Below are positions 17,904 through 26,217 of a DNA stretch of 64,000 nt, piece after piece; position 1 is the stretch's first letter; each line of letters starts with the position of its first letter. The stretch is from Aquibium sp. ELW1220 (lineage in GTDB: Bacteria > Pseudomonadota > Alphaproteobacteria > Rhizobiales > Rhizobiaceae): NCBI RefSeq assembly GCF_030398385.1, contig NZ_JAOAOQ010000007.1, positions 124,001 through 188,000 on the forward strand. The letters are read 5' to 3'. Under the pieces are notes generated by a model. That model was not told where the DNA came from. It searched no databases and worked only from the letters and a program-made list of their open reading frames with translations. A program made the position numbers and the translations under genes.

Positions 17904-18694
17904 GCATCCGGGCGGAGCAACGGGAGAGAGCGGCGCGTTCGCCGCTGCCGACGGAACGGTCCATTCTCGGCGTGGACGTCATGCCGATGACCCAGGAGCA
18001 GGCGATCGCCTTTCTGGGGGAACGCATCCGGGCGGGACGTTTCACGAAGATCGCCTTCCTCAACGCGCATGTGGCAAATCTCGCGACGGCCGACGCGACC
18101 TTCAGGGAGACGCTCGGGGACTTCGTCGTCTTTCCGGACGGCATCGGCGTCGACATCGCGTCGAGCGTGCTGCATGGGCGTCCGTTTCCGGCCAATCTGA
18201 ACGGGACGGATTTCGTGCCCGCGTTCATCGCCTCGCAGACGGTTCCGCTCAGGATCGGGCTCATCGGCACCTCCCGCGCCAATGTCGAACTCGCGGCGAC
18301 CCACCTGCGCGCCTTCGCGCCACAGCACGAGATCGTCATGGTGCAGGACGGCTACTTCGCCGATGCCGACAGACCGGTCATTCTCGCAAGGCTCGAAACG
18401 GTTCGCCCGGACATCCTGCTGGTGGCCATGGGCGTGCCGCGCCAGGAGCGATGGATCGCCGAGCACCTGACGGAAAAGCACTGCACGCTTGCCCTGGGCG
18501 TGGGCGCGCTTCTCGACTTCATGAGCGGGACGATCCCGCGCGCGCCGCTTCAGCTGCGTCGTCTCGGCCTCGAATGGCTCTTCCGGTTGCTCGTGGAGCC
18601 GCTGCGCCTGTGGCGCCGCTACATCATCGGCAATCCACTCTTTCTGATGCGCGTCCTCGGTCGGAAGCTGTCCAGCGGTGGCGATTCGCGTTGA
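17900..18694 (+). CDS. WecG/TagA/CpsF family glycosyltransferase
   Basis: A 264-residue member of the WecG/TagA/CpsF (GT26) family, which adds a sugar such as N-acetylmannosamine(uronic acid) or glucose to a lipid-linked primer. The landmarks are all present: NAHVANLA (about residues 54-61), FPDGIGVDIAS, NLNGTDFVPA, LLVAMGVPRQERWI and GVGALLDFMSGTIPRAP. The ATG overlaps the previous stop, and its own stop overlaps the TTG of the next gene. A C-terminal amphipathic basic region (EPLRLWRRYI) is typical for membrane association. Confidence 0.93.
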   Translation: MSIRAEQRERAARSPLPTERSILGVDVMPMTQEQAIAFLGERIRAGRFTKIAFLNAHVANLATADATFRETLGDFVVFPDGIGVDIASSVLHGRPFPANLNGTDFVPAFIASQTVPLRIGLIGTSRANVELAATHLRAFAPQHEIVMVQDGYFADADRPVILARLETVRPDILLVAMGVPRQERWIAEHLTEKHCTLALGVGALLDFMSGTIPRAPLQLRRLGLEWLFRLLVEPLRLWRRYIIGNPLFLMRVLGRKLSSGGDSR

Positions 18695-19581
18695 CCGGCC
18701 TCTTCGAGCCCGTGCCGCATGCCCCGACCGCCATCGTCACGGCGAGCTATGGGCCCGACTTCGAGCGTTGCCGGCTGCTGTGCGATACGATCGACGCCCG
18801 CGTGACGGGCTACACCCGCCACTACATCCTGGTCGAGCATTCCGACGTCGCGCTGTTCCGGCAGCTCGAGGGGCCGAACCGGGTGGTCGTCGACGAACAC
18901 GATCTCCTGCCCGGCTGGCTGCGGTCGTTCCGGGATCCGACCAGCCGCTTTCGCCGCCGGATCTGGCTCAGCCTGCGCACGATGCCGCTGCGCGGCTGGC
19001 ACGTGCAGCAGCTGAGGCGCATCGCCATTGCCCTGCACGCACCCGAGGAGGCGTTCGTCTATTGCGATTCCGACGTCGCCTTCGTGCGGCCTTTCGACTG
19101 CGGGCACTTCTGGCGCAACGGTGCCATGCGGCTGTTTCGCCGGGAGGACGCTTTGGTCGACCGGACGGGCAGCGAGCAGCGCGACTGGTCTGCGCATGCG
19201 GGCCGCATTCTCGGCATCGCGGGTCCCGAGGTGTCGCCGCACGACTATATCGCCACGCTGATCGCCTGGCGGCGCGATTCGACACAGGCGATGTGCCGCC
19301 GTATCGAGGAGGTCACCGGGCGTCACTGGGTGGCCGGTATCGCCTCGCGCCGGATGTTCTCGGAATGCATGATCTATGGCCGCCACGCCGCCGAGGTGGC
19401 CGCCCTTCAGGGCCATTTCCTGTCCGGCGACGAACTCTGCCGCGTCTACTGGACGGGACCGCGGATGTCGGAGGCGGACATGCGCGACTTTCTCGACAAT
19501 CTCGCGCCGCATCAGGTGGCTGTCGGGATGCAGTCCTTCATCGGCACGGACATCACGACGATCCGCCGGCTCGTCGCCTGA
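18691..19581 (+). CDS. DUF6492-like putative glycosyltransferase
   Basis: A 296-residue protein starting at TTG 18691, which overlaps the WecG-like stop (TTGA). An in-frame GTG at 18711 is an alternative. TAIVTASYGPDFERCRLLCDTI at the N-terminus and FVYCDSDVAFVRPFD (about residues 123-137, a DxD-like metal site) resemble GT-A transferases and match the DUF6492 group. Downstream segments HDYIATLIAWRR and FSECMIYG also fit. It probably adds or modifies a sugar in the same polysaccharide. It ends eight bases from the convergent flippase gene. Confidence 0.75.
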   Translation: MTGLFEPVPHAPTAIVTASYGPDFERCRLLCDTIDARVTGYTRHYILVEHSDVALFRQLEGPNRVVVDEHDLLPGWLRSFRDPTSRFRRRIWLSLRTMPLRGWHVQQLRRIAIALHAPEEAFVYCDSDVAFVRPFDCGHFWRNGAMRLFRREDALVDRTGSEQRDWSAHAGRILGIAGPEVSPHDYIATLIAWRRDSTQAMCRRIEEVTGRHWVAGIASRRMFSECMIYGRHAAEVAALQGHFLSGDELCRVYWTGPRMSEADMRDFLDNLAPHQVAVGMQSFIGTDITTIRRLVA

Positions 19582-19589
19582 GCATCCGC

Positions 19590-20849
19590 TCAGAAGGGCC
19601 GCGGTGGCATCCTCATTGCCGAGTAGGTCAGCGCCGCTGACGCGAGGTACAGCAGCGCGAAGGCTCCGTTGAGCGCCAGCACCATGGGGGCGGTGTCTCC
19701 TGCGTGCAGCAAGACGGTGGTGAGCAGCAGCGCCTTGAGACCCGCCAGCAAGGCGAGGTTGACGGCGCGCAGCAGCGTCTGGCCGCGGGCAAAGAGCAGT
19801 TCGGCCTGGTACTCGACGAGGTTGCGAAGCCCGGGGACAAAGAGCGCGAGAAGCACCAGCGGCGCCGCCTCGGCGACGTTCTTGCCGAGCAGCGTCGGCT
19901 CGATCCGAAGCGCGAGCGCGAGCGCGAGAAGCCCCGCGGTCGATACCGCGAACACGCCGGCTTCGAGGCCGAATCTCAGCATGCGGCGCGAGAGCATCTC
20001 GGGTGTCCGCATCATCCGCTGGACCAGCATCATGGTGAAGGTGCGGATCGGAATGGCGGTCAGGTCGATGAGACGCATGACGATCGCGTAGATGCCCGCG
20101 AGGTGCGGCCCGCCGATCGCCAGCACGAGCAGCTTGTCCATCTCCATCTGGAGATAGAAGATCATCTCGGCTCCGGCGACATACACCGAATCGGCGAGCC
20201 GGCGCAGGTAGAGCCGGATGCGGAAGCGGATGCGCCGGCGCGGATAGAAGAACGCGGCTGCAATGGCGAGCGACAGGGCGTTGGCGGCAAGGTAGAAGCC
20301 AGCCCAACTGGCAAGGTCGGGTGTCGCCCAGAAGGCGAAAGCCAGAGCGGCGAGCGCGCGAAGTGCTGTCGTCAGGATGGCAAGGAAGGCCGCCCGGGCG
20401 AAGCGGCCCATTCCGTTGTTGACGATGATGATCGCCTCGACCGGTCGCCAGAGCAGTGTCTCGGCCACGATCAGCAGCGCAAAGACGCCGAGGGCCATCT
20501 CGCCGCCGAAGAAGACCAGCCAGACGGCATAGCTGGCGGCCGCGAGAACGGGCAGCGACAGCAGCGCCATGGCGAGGAAGCCGCCCGTGAAGACGCCGAG
20601 CAGCAATGGCTTGACCGTCGCAGCCCTGTACAACGCCGAAATGAAGCCGAATGCGAGGATACGCGACAGCATCACGCCGGCCGCCGATGCGGTTGCGAAC
20701 AGGCCGAACTCCGCGATCGACAGCGTGTTGGCGAGCGCGACGAAATAGATCAGGGAAAAGACCAGGCGACCGGCCGACCCGCTCACCGCCGTCGCGTAGT
20801 CGCGCAACAGGCCGCTTTTTGTGGCGAGGAAGCGGATGATCCGTTGCAT
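19590..20849 (-). CDS. polysaccharide flippase-like membrane protein
   Basis: A 419-residue protein with about twelve hydrophobic spans, beginning FLATKSGLLRDYATAVSGSAGRLVFSLIYFVALANTLSIAEFGLFA, as in lipopolysaccharide/teichoic-acid flippases of the MOP superfamily (Wzx-like). It would move lipid-linked repeat units across the inner membrane for the polymerase at 14186. ATG 20849 (MQRIIRF) is preferred because the preceding 12 codons look unlike a membrane protein. The ribosome site is weak either way. It lies tail-to-tail with the DUF6492-like gene and divergent from the GumC-like gene. Confidence 0.82.
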   Translation of the reverse strand: MQRIIRFLATKSGLLRDYATAVSGSAGRLVFSLIYFVALANTLSIAEFGLFATASAAGVMLSRILAFGFISALYRAATVKPLLLGVFTGGFLAMALLSLPVLAAASYAVWLVFFGGEMALGVFALLIVAETLLWRPVEAIIIVNNGMGRFARAAFLAILTTALRALAALAFAFWATPDLASWAGFYLAANALSLAIAAAFFYPRRRIRFRIRLYLRRLADSVYVAGAEMIFYLQMEMDKLLVLAIGGPHLAGIYAIVMRLIDLTAIPIRTFTMMLVQRMMRTPEMLSRRMLRFGLEAGVFAVSTAGLLALALALRIEPTLLGKNVAEAAPLVLLALFVPGLRNLVEYQAELLFARGQTLLRAVNLALLAGLKALLLTTVLLHAGDTAPMVLALNGAFALLYLASAALTYSAMRMPPRPF

Positions 20850-21090
20850 GGGGCCTGTTTCGTGGACCCCGCCTGCCCATGTCACGATGCGGGTTCCCGA
20901 TGGGGTTGATCGTCGATGCTGCAGGCTAGCGAATAAACCTTAACTCCTCGTGTGGCGCTGCAGGACAGGGTTTTCCCGCCTTCCATGCCGTTCTTCGGGC
21001 GACCCGGCGCTCGCTCGTTAACCTTTTGTTTCCCACACCTCTTTAGGTTGCCTTAACGAAAGGTGCCCCCCGCGCACCCCCGTTTCGGAA

Positions 21091-23898
21091 ATGCAGCGCG
21101 TCATGCCTGACCACGACAACCGCGATCGGAGCGACCGGATCGGTTCCCTCCTGAGCCTCGTTCCGGCTTCGCCGGCCGAGACGATCGCGGACGGCCGCCG
21201 CCAGTCCGACGACGGGACGATGTCGGCTTCGGAGCGCCACCGGCGAGCGCGCTCGCGGCGGGAAGCCGCAGCAAGTCCGCTGGTCGCTGCACTGGCGCAG
21301 GCGCGGAAGACTCAGGAAAAGCCCGAACCGGAGACGTCGCAGCCGGAACCCTTCGCAGAGCAGGAGCGCGAGCTTCAGGCCCTCTTCGCGTCCGGCGCCA
21401 GGCGCCGTGCATCCGCTGCTCCGCCCGAACTGTCGCCGGAGCCGTCGCCGGAGCCGGAAACCCCTCAGGTCGTGAATATGGACCGGACGACGAAGCGGGA
21501 GACCTCGGAACCGGCGCCGCCCGTGGCCGCGGCGCCCGTCCCGCCGTCGGTTTCGGCACCGGTCGAAACGGATCGGGAGCCGCGGGCGATTCGCCCGGCG
21601 CACCAGTCCGCTCCCGATCAGGGCGATTCCTACTGGCGTCCTCTCATCGACCCCGTGCAGGTCGTCCGCGGCGTCCTGCGTTCCGGCTGGATCATCGCGG
21701 CGGCCACCGTGTGCGGTGCCGCCCTCGCGGCCGCCATCGCGCTATCGACGCCCAAGCAGTACGTCGCGCTGACCGAGCTGATCATCGACCCGCGCCAGCT
21801 CCGCATCGTCCAGAACGAACTCACCGACGGCGGCCTGTCGGCCGAGGCCATGCTCGCGGTCGTCGAGAACCAGGTTCGCGTGCTCCGGTCCGGAGTCGTG
21901 CTCGGCAAGGTGGTCGACACGCTGGGGCTCGACAGGGATCCCGAGTTCAACGGCACCCGCAGCGGCGGACCGTTCAGCTTCCTCAGCGACCTTCGCGCCC
22001 TTCTCTCCACGGCTGGCGCGTCGGGCGACCCGTCGGTGCGCAGGCGTGCGCTCGCCATCGAGCATCTCGGCGAGGCGACCGACGTCGTGCGCGGCGGCAA
22101 GACCTTCGTCGTCGCGGTGACGGCGCGCACCGAAAGCCCCGACAAGTCGGCGCTCATCGTCAACACGCTGACCGACGTCTTCCTCGAAACCTACGGTTCC
22201 ATCCAGGCGGGTGCCGCGGGGAGGGCCTCCGACGAAATCGCGGCGCGCCTCACCGAACTGCGTGACGGCGTCGAGGAGGCCGAACGGAAGGTCGAGACCT
22301 TCAAGTCCGAAAACGACATCGTCGACGCGCAGGGCCGGCTGATCACCGACGACGAGATCGTGAAGCTGAACGACCAGCTTTCGATCGCGCGCGCCCGCAC
22401 GCTGGAACTGCAGGCGCGGGCCGATTCGGCGCGGACGATCACGGTCGACGCCGCGCTGGCCGGGAACCTTCCCGAACAGATGAACTCGCCCGTGCTGACC
22501 GAGATGCGGACGCAGTACTCGCTGTTGCGCCAGGAGGCCGACCGGATCGGGACGCGCCTGGGTCCACGGCATCCGGAGCGTGTCGCCATCGATGCGCAGG
22601 TCGATGCGGCGCGCGGCCGCGTCGAGCAGGAATTGCGGCTCGTCGCCTCCTCGATCCAGGTCGAACTGCGCCGCGCCGTGCAGCTCGAGCAGGAACTTGC
22701 GGCCCGACTTGCGCAGCTGAAGGCACGGCAGGCCGGCCTGAGCGGCGAACTGGTGACGCTGCGCGAACTCGAGCGCGAGGCGACGGCCAAGCGGGCCGTC
22801 TACGAGGGCTTCCTGCTGCGCGCGGGAGAAACCGGCCAGCAGCGCGACCTGAACACCGCCAATGTCAGCGTGATCTCGAAGGCCACGCCGCCGCTCGAGC
22901 CGTCGGGCCCGTCGCGCACTATGATGACGCTTCTGGGTGCCTTTCTCGGCTTCGGCGCCGGGGTCGGCATCGGCGCGGCGCGCGGCGTCGTCGGCAGCCT
23001 GCGGGCCGACGGTGCCGGCGAAAGGCCGCAGCCGCCGCCTCGCGCGCCGTTCCCGCGCGCGGCAGCCCGACTGCTGCGCCGCGGAGAAGACGCCGACGAT
23101 ATGACCGCCAGCGCACGCCGCGATGCGCAGGACGACAACCGCCCCGAAGAGACGGCCGCCCTGGCCGAGGAGACAGACATGCATCACGCACGTGCCCCGA
23201 TGGGCTGGACTCCGAACGACAACCCGATGCCGGCCGACCGCTTCCCGGCCCCGCAGAACCTCACGCCCTATCCCCAGGGGATGCAGGCGCCACATCCGGC
23301 CGAGCCGCAGCGCGCATGGATGTACCCGGCCGGCCCGGCCACGGGATATGCGCCGTACCCGCAGTCCCCCAGCTATCCGCCGGTGCCGTCCTATCCACAG
23401 GGCTATGCCCCGGCGCAGGGTCACCCCGCCATGCAATCGCAGGCCTATGGCCATCCGGCCGCACTTCAGATGCCGCCCCAGGCTGCGGGCTACGCGCCCT
23501 ATCAGGGGCATCCCCAGGGCTGGAACGGGCAGGCACCGGCACAATATCCCGCGCCCCAGCCGATGGACCCGCGCGCCGCGCCGCCCTATCCCTACGCCGA
23601 GCGTCCGGCCTGGAGCCAGGCGCAGCAGCCCGGCATGGCCGAGCCCGGATACCCGTACGGCTACCCGCAGCCGCAGGCGTCGGGCTGGCAGCAGCAGGCC
23701 TGGCAGCAGCCTGCGGCTCCGCAGCCGCAGCCCCAGCCGCAGGTGCGCCGCGAGGCCGCGCCCGCAGCCGCCCCCCAGGCCGCGTCCGGCAGCGACGGCG
23801 ACAGGAGCGCGATGGAGGAGATCCGCGACAGCCTGCGCGAATTCCGCGTCGCGCTTCGTGACCTCGCCGAGAGCCGCGGCCGCCGCCGGTTCCTCTGA
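21091..23898 (+). CDS. GumC/Wzz-type chain-length protein with Tyr/Pro/Gln-rich tail
   Basis: A 935-residue polysaccharide co-polymerase-like protein. Residues 1-185 are charged and Pro/Glu-rich, probably disordered. Membrane span 1 is at about 199-217. The periplasmic Wzz domain follows (ALTELIIDPRQLRIV; NQVRVLRSGVVLGKVVD), then coiled coil (about 370-590) and the closing GNVR-type region (LEREATAKRAVYEGFLLR). Span 2 is at about 611-632. The cytoplasmic side lacks the Walker-motif tyrosine-kinase domain of ExoP-type proteins. Instead residues 697-900 are low-complexity Pro/Gln/Ala/Gly with 16 tyrosines, ending in an amphipathic helix (MEEIRDSLREFRVALRDLAE). It controls polymer length in the family. 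The tail is unusual. Confidence 0.88.
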   Translation: MQRVMPDHDNRDRSDRIGSLLSLVPASPAETIADGRRQSDDGTMSASERHRRARSRREAAASPLVAALAQARKTQEKPEPETSQPEPFAEQERELQALFASGARRRASAAPPELSPEPSPEPETPQVVNMDRTTKRETSEPAPPVAAAPVPPSVSAPVETDREPRAIRPAHQSAPDQGDSYWRPLIDPVQVVRGVLRSGWIIAAATVCGAALAAAIALSTPKQYVALTELIIDPRQLRIVQNELTDGGLSAEAMLAVVENQVRVLRSGVVLGKVVDTLGLDRDPEFNGTRSGGPFSFLSDLRALLSTAGASGDPSVRRRALAIEHLGEATDVVRGGKTFVVAVTARTESPDKSALIVNTLTDVFLETYGSIQAGAAGRASDEIAARLTELRDGVEEAERKVETFKSENDIVDAQGRLITDDEIVKLNDQLSIARARTLELQARADSARTITVDAALAGNLPEQMNSPVLTEMRTQYSLLRQEADRIGTRLGPRHPERVAIDAQVDAARGRVEQELRLVASSIQVELRRAVQLEQELAARLAQLKARQAGLSGELVTLRELEREATAKRAVYEGFLLRAGETGQQRDLNTANVSVISKATPPLEPSGPSRTMMTLLGAFLGFGAGVGIGAARGVVGSLRADGAGERPQPPPRAPFPRAAARLLRRGEDADDMTASARRDAQDDNRPEETAALAEETDMHHARAPMGWTPNDNPMPADRFPAPQNLTPYPQGMQAPHPAEPQRAWMYPAGPATGYAPYPQSPSYPPVPSYPQGYAPAQGHPAMQSQAYGHPAALQMPPQAAGYAPYQGHPQGWNGQAPAQYPAPQPMDPRAAPPYPYAERPAWSQAQQPGMAEPGYPYGYPQPQASGWQQQAWQQPAAPQPQPQPQVRREAAPAAAPQAASGSDGDRSAMEEIRDSLREFRVALRDLAESRGRRRFL

Positions 23899-24003
23899 AG
23901 CCATTTGCGGCAGAACGTCATCGAAGGGCGCATTGACGCGCTTACGATCGCTGCAAATGTCGGATAAGGCTCACCTTCACCAGGCATGGCAGGAGGAAGC
24001 GGC

Positions 24004-24903
24004 ATGACGGACGTGATCGATGGCAAGAAGGTCGCCGAGGAGGTCGTCGCGACCGTCAAGGACGGTGCGGCGAGGCTGATCGCCGAGACCGGCGTGACGC
24101 CGGGCATCGCGGTGGTGATCGTCGGCCACGATCCAGCCAGCCAGGTCTACGTCAATTCGAAGTCGCGCAAGGCCAAGGAGTGCGGCTTCCACTCGGCGCA
24201 GCACGAACTGCCGGACGACACAGCCGAGGCCGATCTTCTCGCGCTCATCGAGCAGCTCAACGCCGATCCTGCCATTCACGGCATCCTCGTGCAGCTGCCT
24301 CTGCCCAGGCAGATCGATTCCGCCCGGGTGATCCAGGCGATCTCGCCGGAGAAGGATGTCGACGGCTTCCATTTCGTCAATGTCGGCAAGCTTGGCACCG
24401 GCGAGATCGCATCCGCCTTCGTGCCGTGCACGCCGGCGGGGTCGATGCTGCTGGTCGAGCGGGTGCGCGGTCGCGACCTGTCGGGCCTGACCGCCGTCGT
24501 GGTCGGCCGTTCCAATATCGTCGGCAAGCCGATGGCGAACCTGCTGCTCGCGGCCAACTGCACGGTCACCATCGCCCACAGCCGAACGAAGGACCTGCCG
24601 GCGCTGTGCCGGACGGCCGACATCCTCGTCGCGGCGGTCGGCCGGCCGGAGATCGTCAAGGGCGACTGGGTGAAGCCCGGCGCGACCGTCATTGACGTCG
24701 GCATCAACCGGATCGATGCGCCCGAGCGCGGCGAGGGCAAGACGCGCCTCGTCGGCGACGTCGCCTTCGACGAGGCTGCCAGTCAGGCCGGCGCGATCAC
24801 GCCGGTGCCGGGCGGCGTCGGCCCGATGACGATCGCGATGCTGATGGCCAACACGCTGGTGGCCGCCTGCCGCACGGCCGGCGTGGAGCCGCCGCGCTTC
24901 TGA
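24004..24903 (+). CDS. folD: methylenetetrahydrofolate dehydrogenase / cyclohydrolase
   Basis: A 299-residue bifunctional FolD that interconverts 5,10-methylene-, 5,10-methenyl- and 10-formyl-tetrahydrofolate. It has the catalytic Y-x-x-x-K in [15 protein letters not shown] (about residues 49-63), [12 protein letters not shown], the NADP-binding [17 protein letters not shown] and the closing [14 protein letters not shown]. The start is ATG 24004 with AGGAGG seven bases upstream, which excludes the ATG at 23986. Length is normal. It is a probable single-gene unit. Confidence 0.97.
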   Translation: MTDVIDGKKVAEEVVATVKDGAARLIAETGVTPGIAVVIVGHDPASQVYVNSKSRKAKECGFHSAQHELPDDTAEADLLALIEQLNADPAIHGILVQLPLPRQIDSARVIQAISPEKDVDGFHFVNVGKLGTGEIASAFVPCTPAGSMLLVERVRGRDLSGLTAVVVGRSNIVGKPMANLLLAANCTVTIAHSRTKDLPALCRTADILVAAVGRPEIVKGDWVKPGATVIDVGINRIDAPERGEGKTRLVGDVAFDEAASQAGAITPVPGGVGPMTIAMLMANTLVAACRTAGVEPPRF

Positions 24904-24965
24904 CGCGGCCGGGACGGCGCTGCCGTCCTCGCCCCGGACCGTTTCCTCCTGTACAACCGGATTCC

Positions 24966-25928
24966 ATGGCCGATAGCGTCGATCCCGTCCGACAGTTCGC
25001 TTTCCTGCTCGTGGACAAGTTCTCCATGTTTTCGCTGGCGGCGGCGATCGACACGTTCAGGTCCACCAACCGGCTCATCGGCCGCGATTTCTACGCCTGG
25101 ACGACGGTCTCCGTGGACGGCGAATCGGTGATCGCCTCCAACGGACTGCCGCTGAAGGTGGACTATTCCGTCTCCGACATGCCGGCGGCAGACATCCTCT
25201 TCGTCTGCGTCGGGCTGGCGACCGAATTCCCCGGCAAGAGCCGGGTGCTCGGCGCGCTGCGCTCCTGGGGACGAAAAGGCGGGTCGCTGGGCGCGTTGTC
25301 GGTGGGCGCGCACCTGCTCGCGGAGGCCGGACAGCTCGAAGGCCATCGCTGCACCATCCACTGGGAAAACCGGGCCGGCTTCCAGGAACGGTTTCCGGAC
25401 ATCCAGTGCACCGGCAACGTCTTCGAGATCGACCGCAAGCGCTACACCTGCGCCGGTGGCACCACGTCGATCGACCTGATGCTGGAGATCGTGCGCGCGG
25501 ATTTCGGCGCGAGCGTCGCCAACGAGGTGGCCAACCAGTTCCATCACGAGCGTATCCGCGGCGCCACCGACCGCCAGCGGGTCGGGCCGGAACGCGATCT
25601 GACCGGAAAGTCGGAGAAGCTGAAGAAGATCGTGGCGCTGATGGCCGAGCGCCTCGACGAGCCGCTATCGGCGGTCGAACTGGCGAAGTCGGCGGGCCTG
25701 TCGGTGCGGCAGGTCGAGCGGCTGTTCCTGCGCCATCTCAATATGACGCCGGGGCGCTACTACATGCGGCTGCGGCTCGAGCGGGCGCGCGAGCTGCTGC
25801 GCCAGACCAACCTGCCGATCCTCGACGTCGCCATCGCCACAGGCTTCACCTCGCATTCCTACTTCGCGCAGAGCTACCGGCTCCAGTTCGGCCGCCCGCC
25901 GAGCGAAGAAAGGCGCACGACCTACTGA
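24966..25928 (+). CDS. GlxA-family AraC-type transcriptional regulator
   Basis: A 320-residue regulator. An N-terminal DJ-1/PfpI-like amidotransferase domain (about residues 10-185) is followed by an AraC-type double helix-turn-helix (about 215-315; LSAVELAKSAGLSVRQVERLF and ILDVAIATGFTSHSYFAQSYRLQFG). The nucleophile elbow reads GALSVGAHLLA with serine where catalytic members have cysteine, as expected for a sensory rather than enzymatic domain. Relatives control carnitine, betaine or arginine catabolism. The ligand here is unknown because neither neighbour is an obvious target. Confidence 0.92.
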   Translation: MADSVDPVRQFAFLLVDKFSMFSLAAAIDTFRSTNRLIGRDFYAWTTVSVDGESVIASNGLPLKVDYSVSDMPAADILFVCVGLATEFPGKSRVLGALRSWGRKGGSLGALSVGAHLLAEAGQLEGHRCTIHWENRAGFQERFPDIQCTGNVFEIDRKRYTCAGGTTSIDLMLEIVRADFGASVANEVANQFHHERIRGATDRQRVGPERDLTGKSEKLKKIVALMAERLDEPLSAVELAKSAGLSVRQVERLFLRHLNMTPGRYYMRLRLERARELLRQTNLPILDVAIATGFTSHSYFAQSYRLQFGRPPSEERRTTY

Positions 25929-25954
25929 TCCTGCCGCCGTTTCGGTCCCGGAGG

Positions 25955-26134
25955 TCAGCGTCCGCTGCGGGACGCGTCGCGCTGCCGCTCGCGGATGATC
26001 TCGTCCAGTCGGTCCTGGGTGATGACGTTCGGATCCTGGGGGACGGGGTCGCGGCTCTCGACGCGGTAGGGCGAACCGCCACATGCGGACAGGACTAGTG
26101 GAGCGCAGAGGGCAAGGAGCACGATCTTCTTCAT
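25955..26134 (-). CDS. small lipoprotein
   Basis: A 59-residue protein with a lipoprotein signal (MKKIVLLALCAPLVLSACGG). The lipobox LSAC gives a cysteine at about residue 18. The mature part is short and polar (RDPVPQDPNVITQDRLDEIIRERQRD). ATG 26134 starts the signal peptide. The upstream in-frame ATG at 26170 would bury it. It is probably anchored in the outer or inner membrane. No function is recognisable. It is convergent with the GlxA-type regulator. Confidence 0.72.
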   Translation of the reverse strand: MKKIVLLALCAPLVLSACGGSPYRVESRDPVPQDPNVITQDRLDEIIRERQRDASRSGR

Positions 26135-26217
26135 GCCAGGATATGTAACGGGGCAGGCGGCGGGCGGCAATCGCTTTTGCCGCCTTCGCCATCCGTCATC
26201 ATCCGGTGGCCGCGATT

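Noticed and set aside
21742-23904. 720-codon open frame antisense to the GumC-like gene
   Set aside because: It is the mirror of a high-GC gene. The plus-strand protein has clear Wzz domain structure, and the antisense product is Arg/Gly/Leu-rich without domains.
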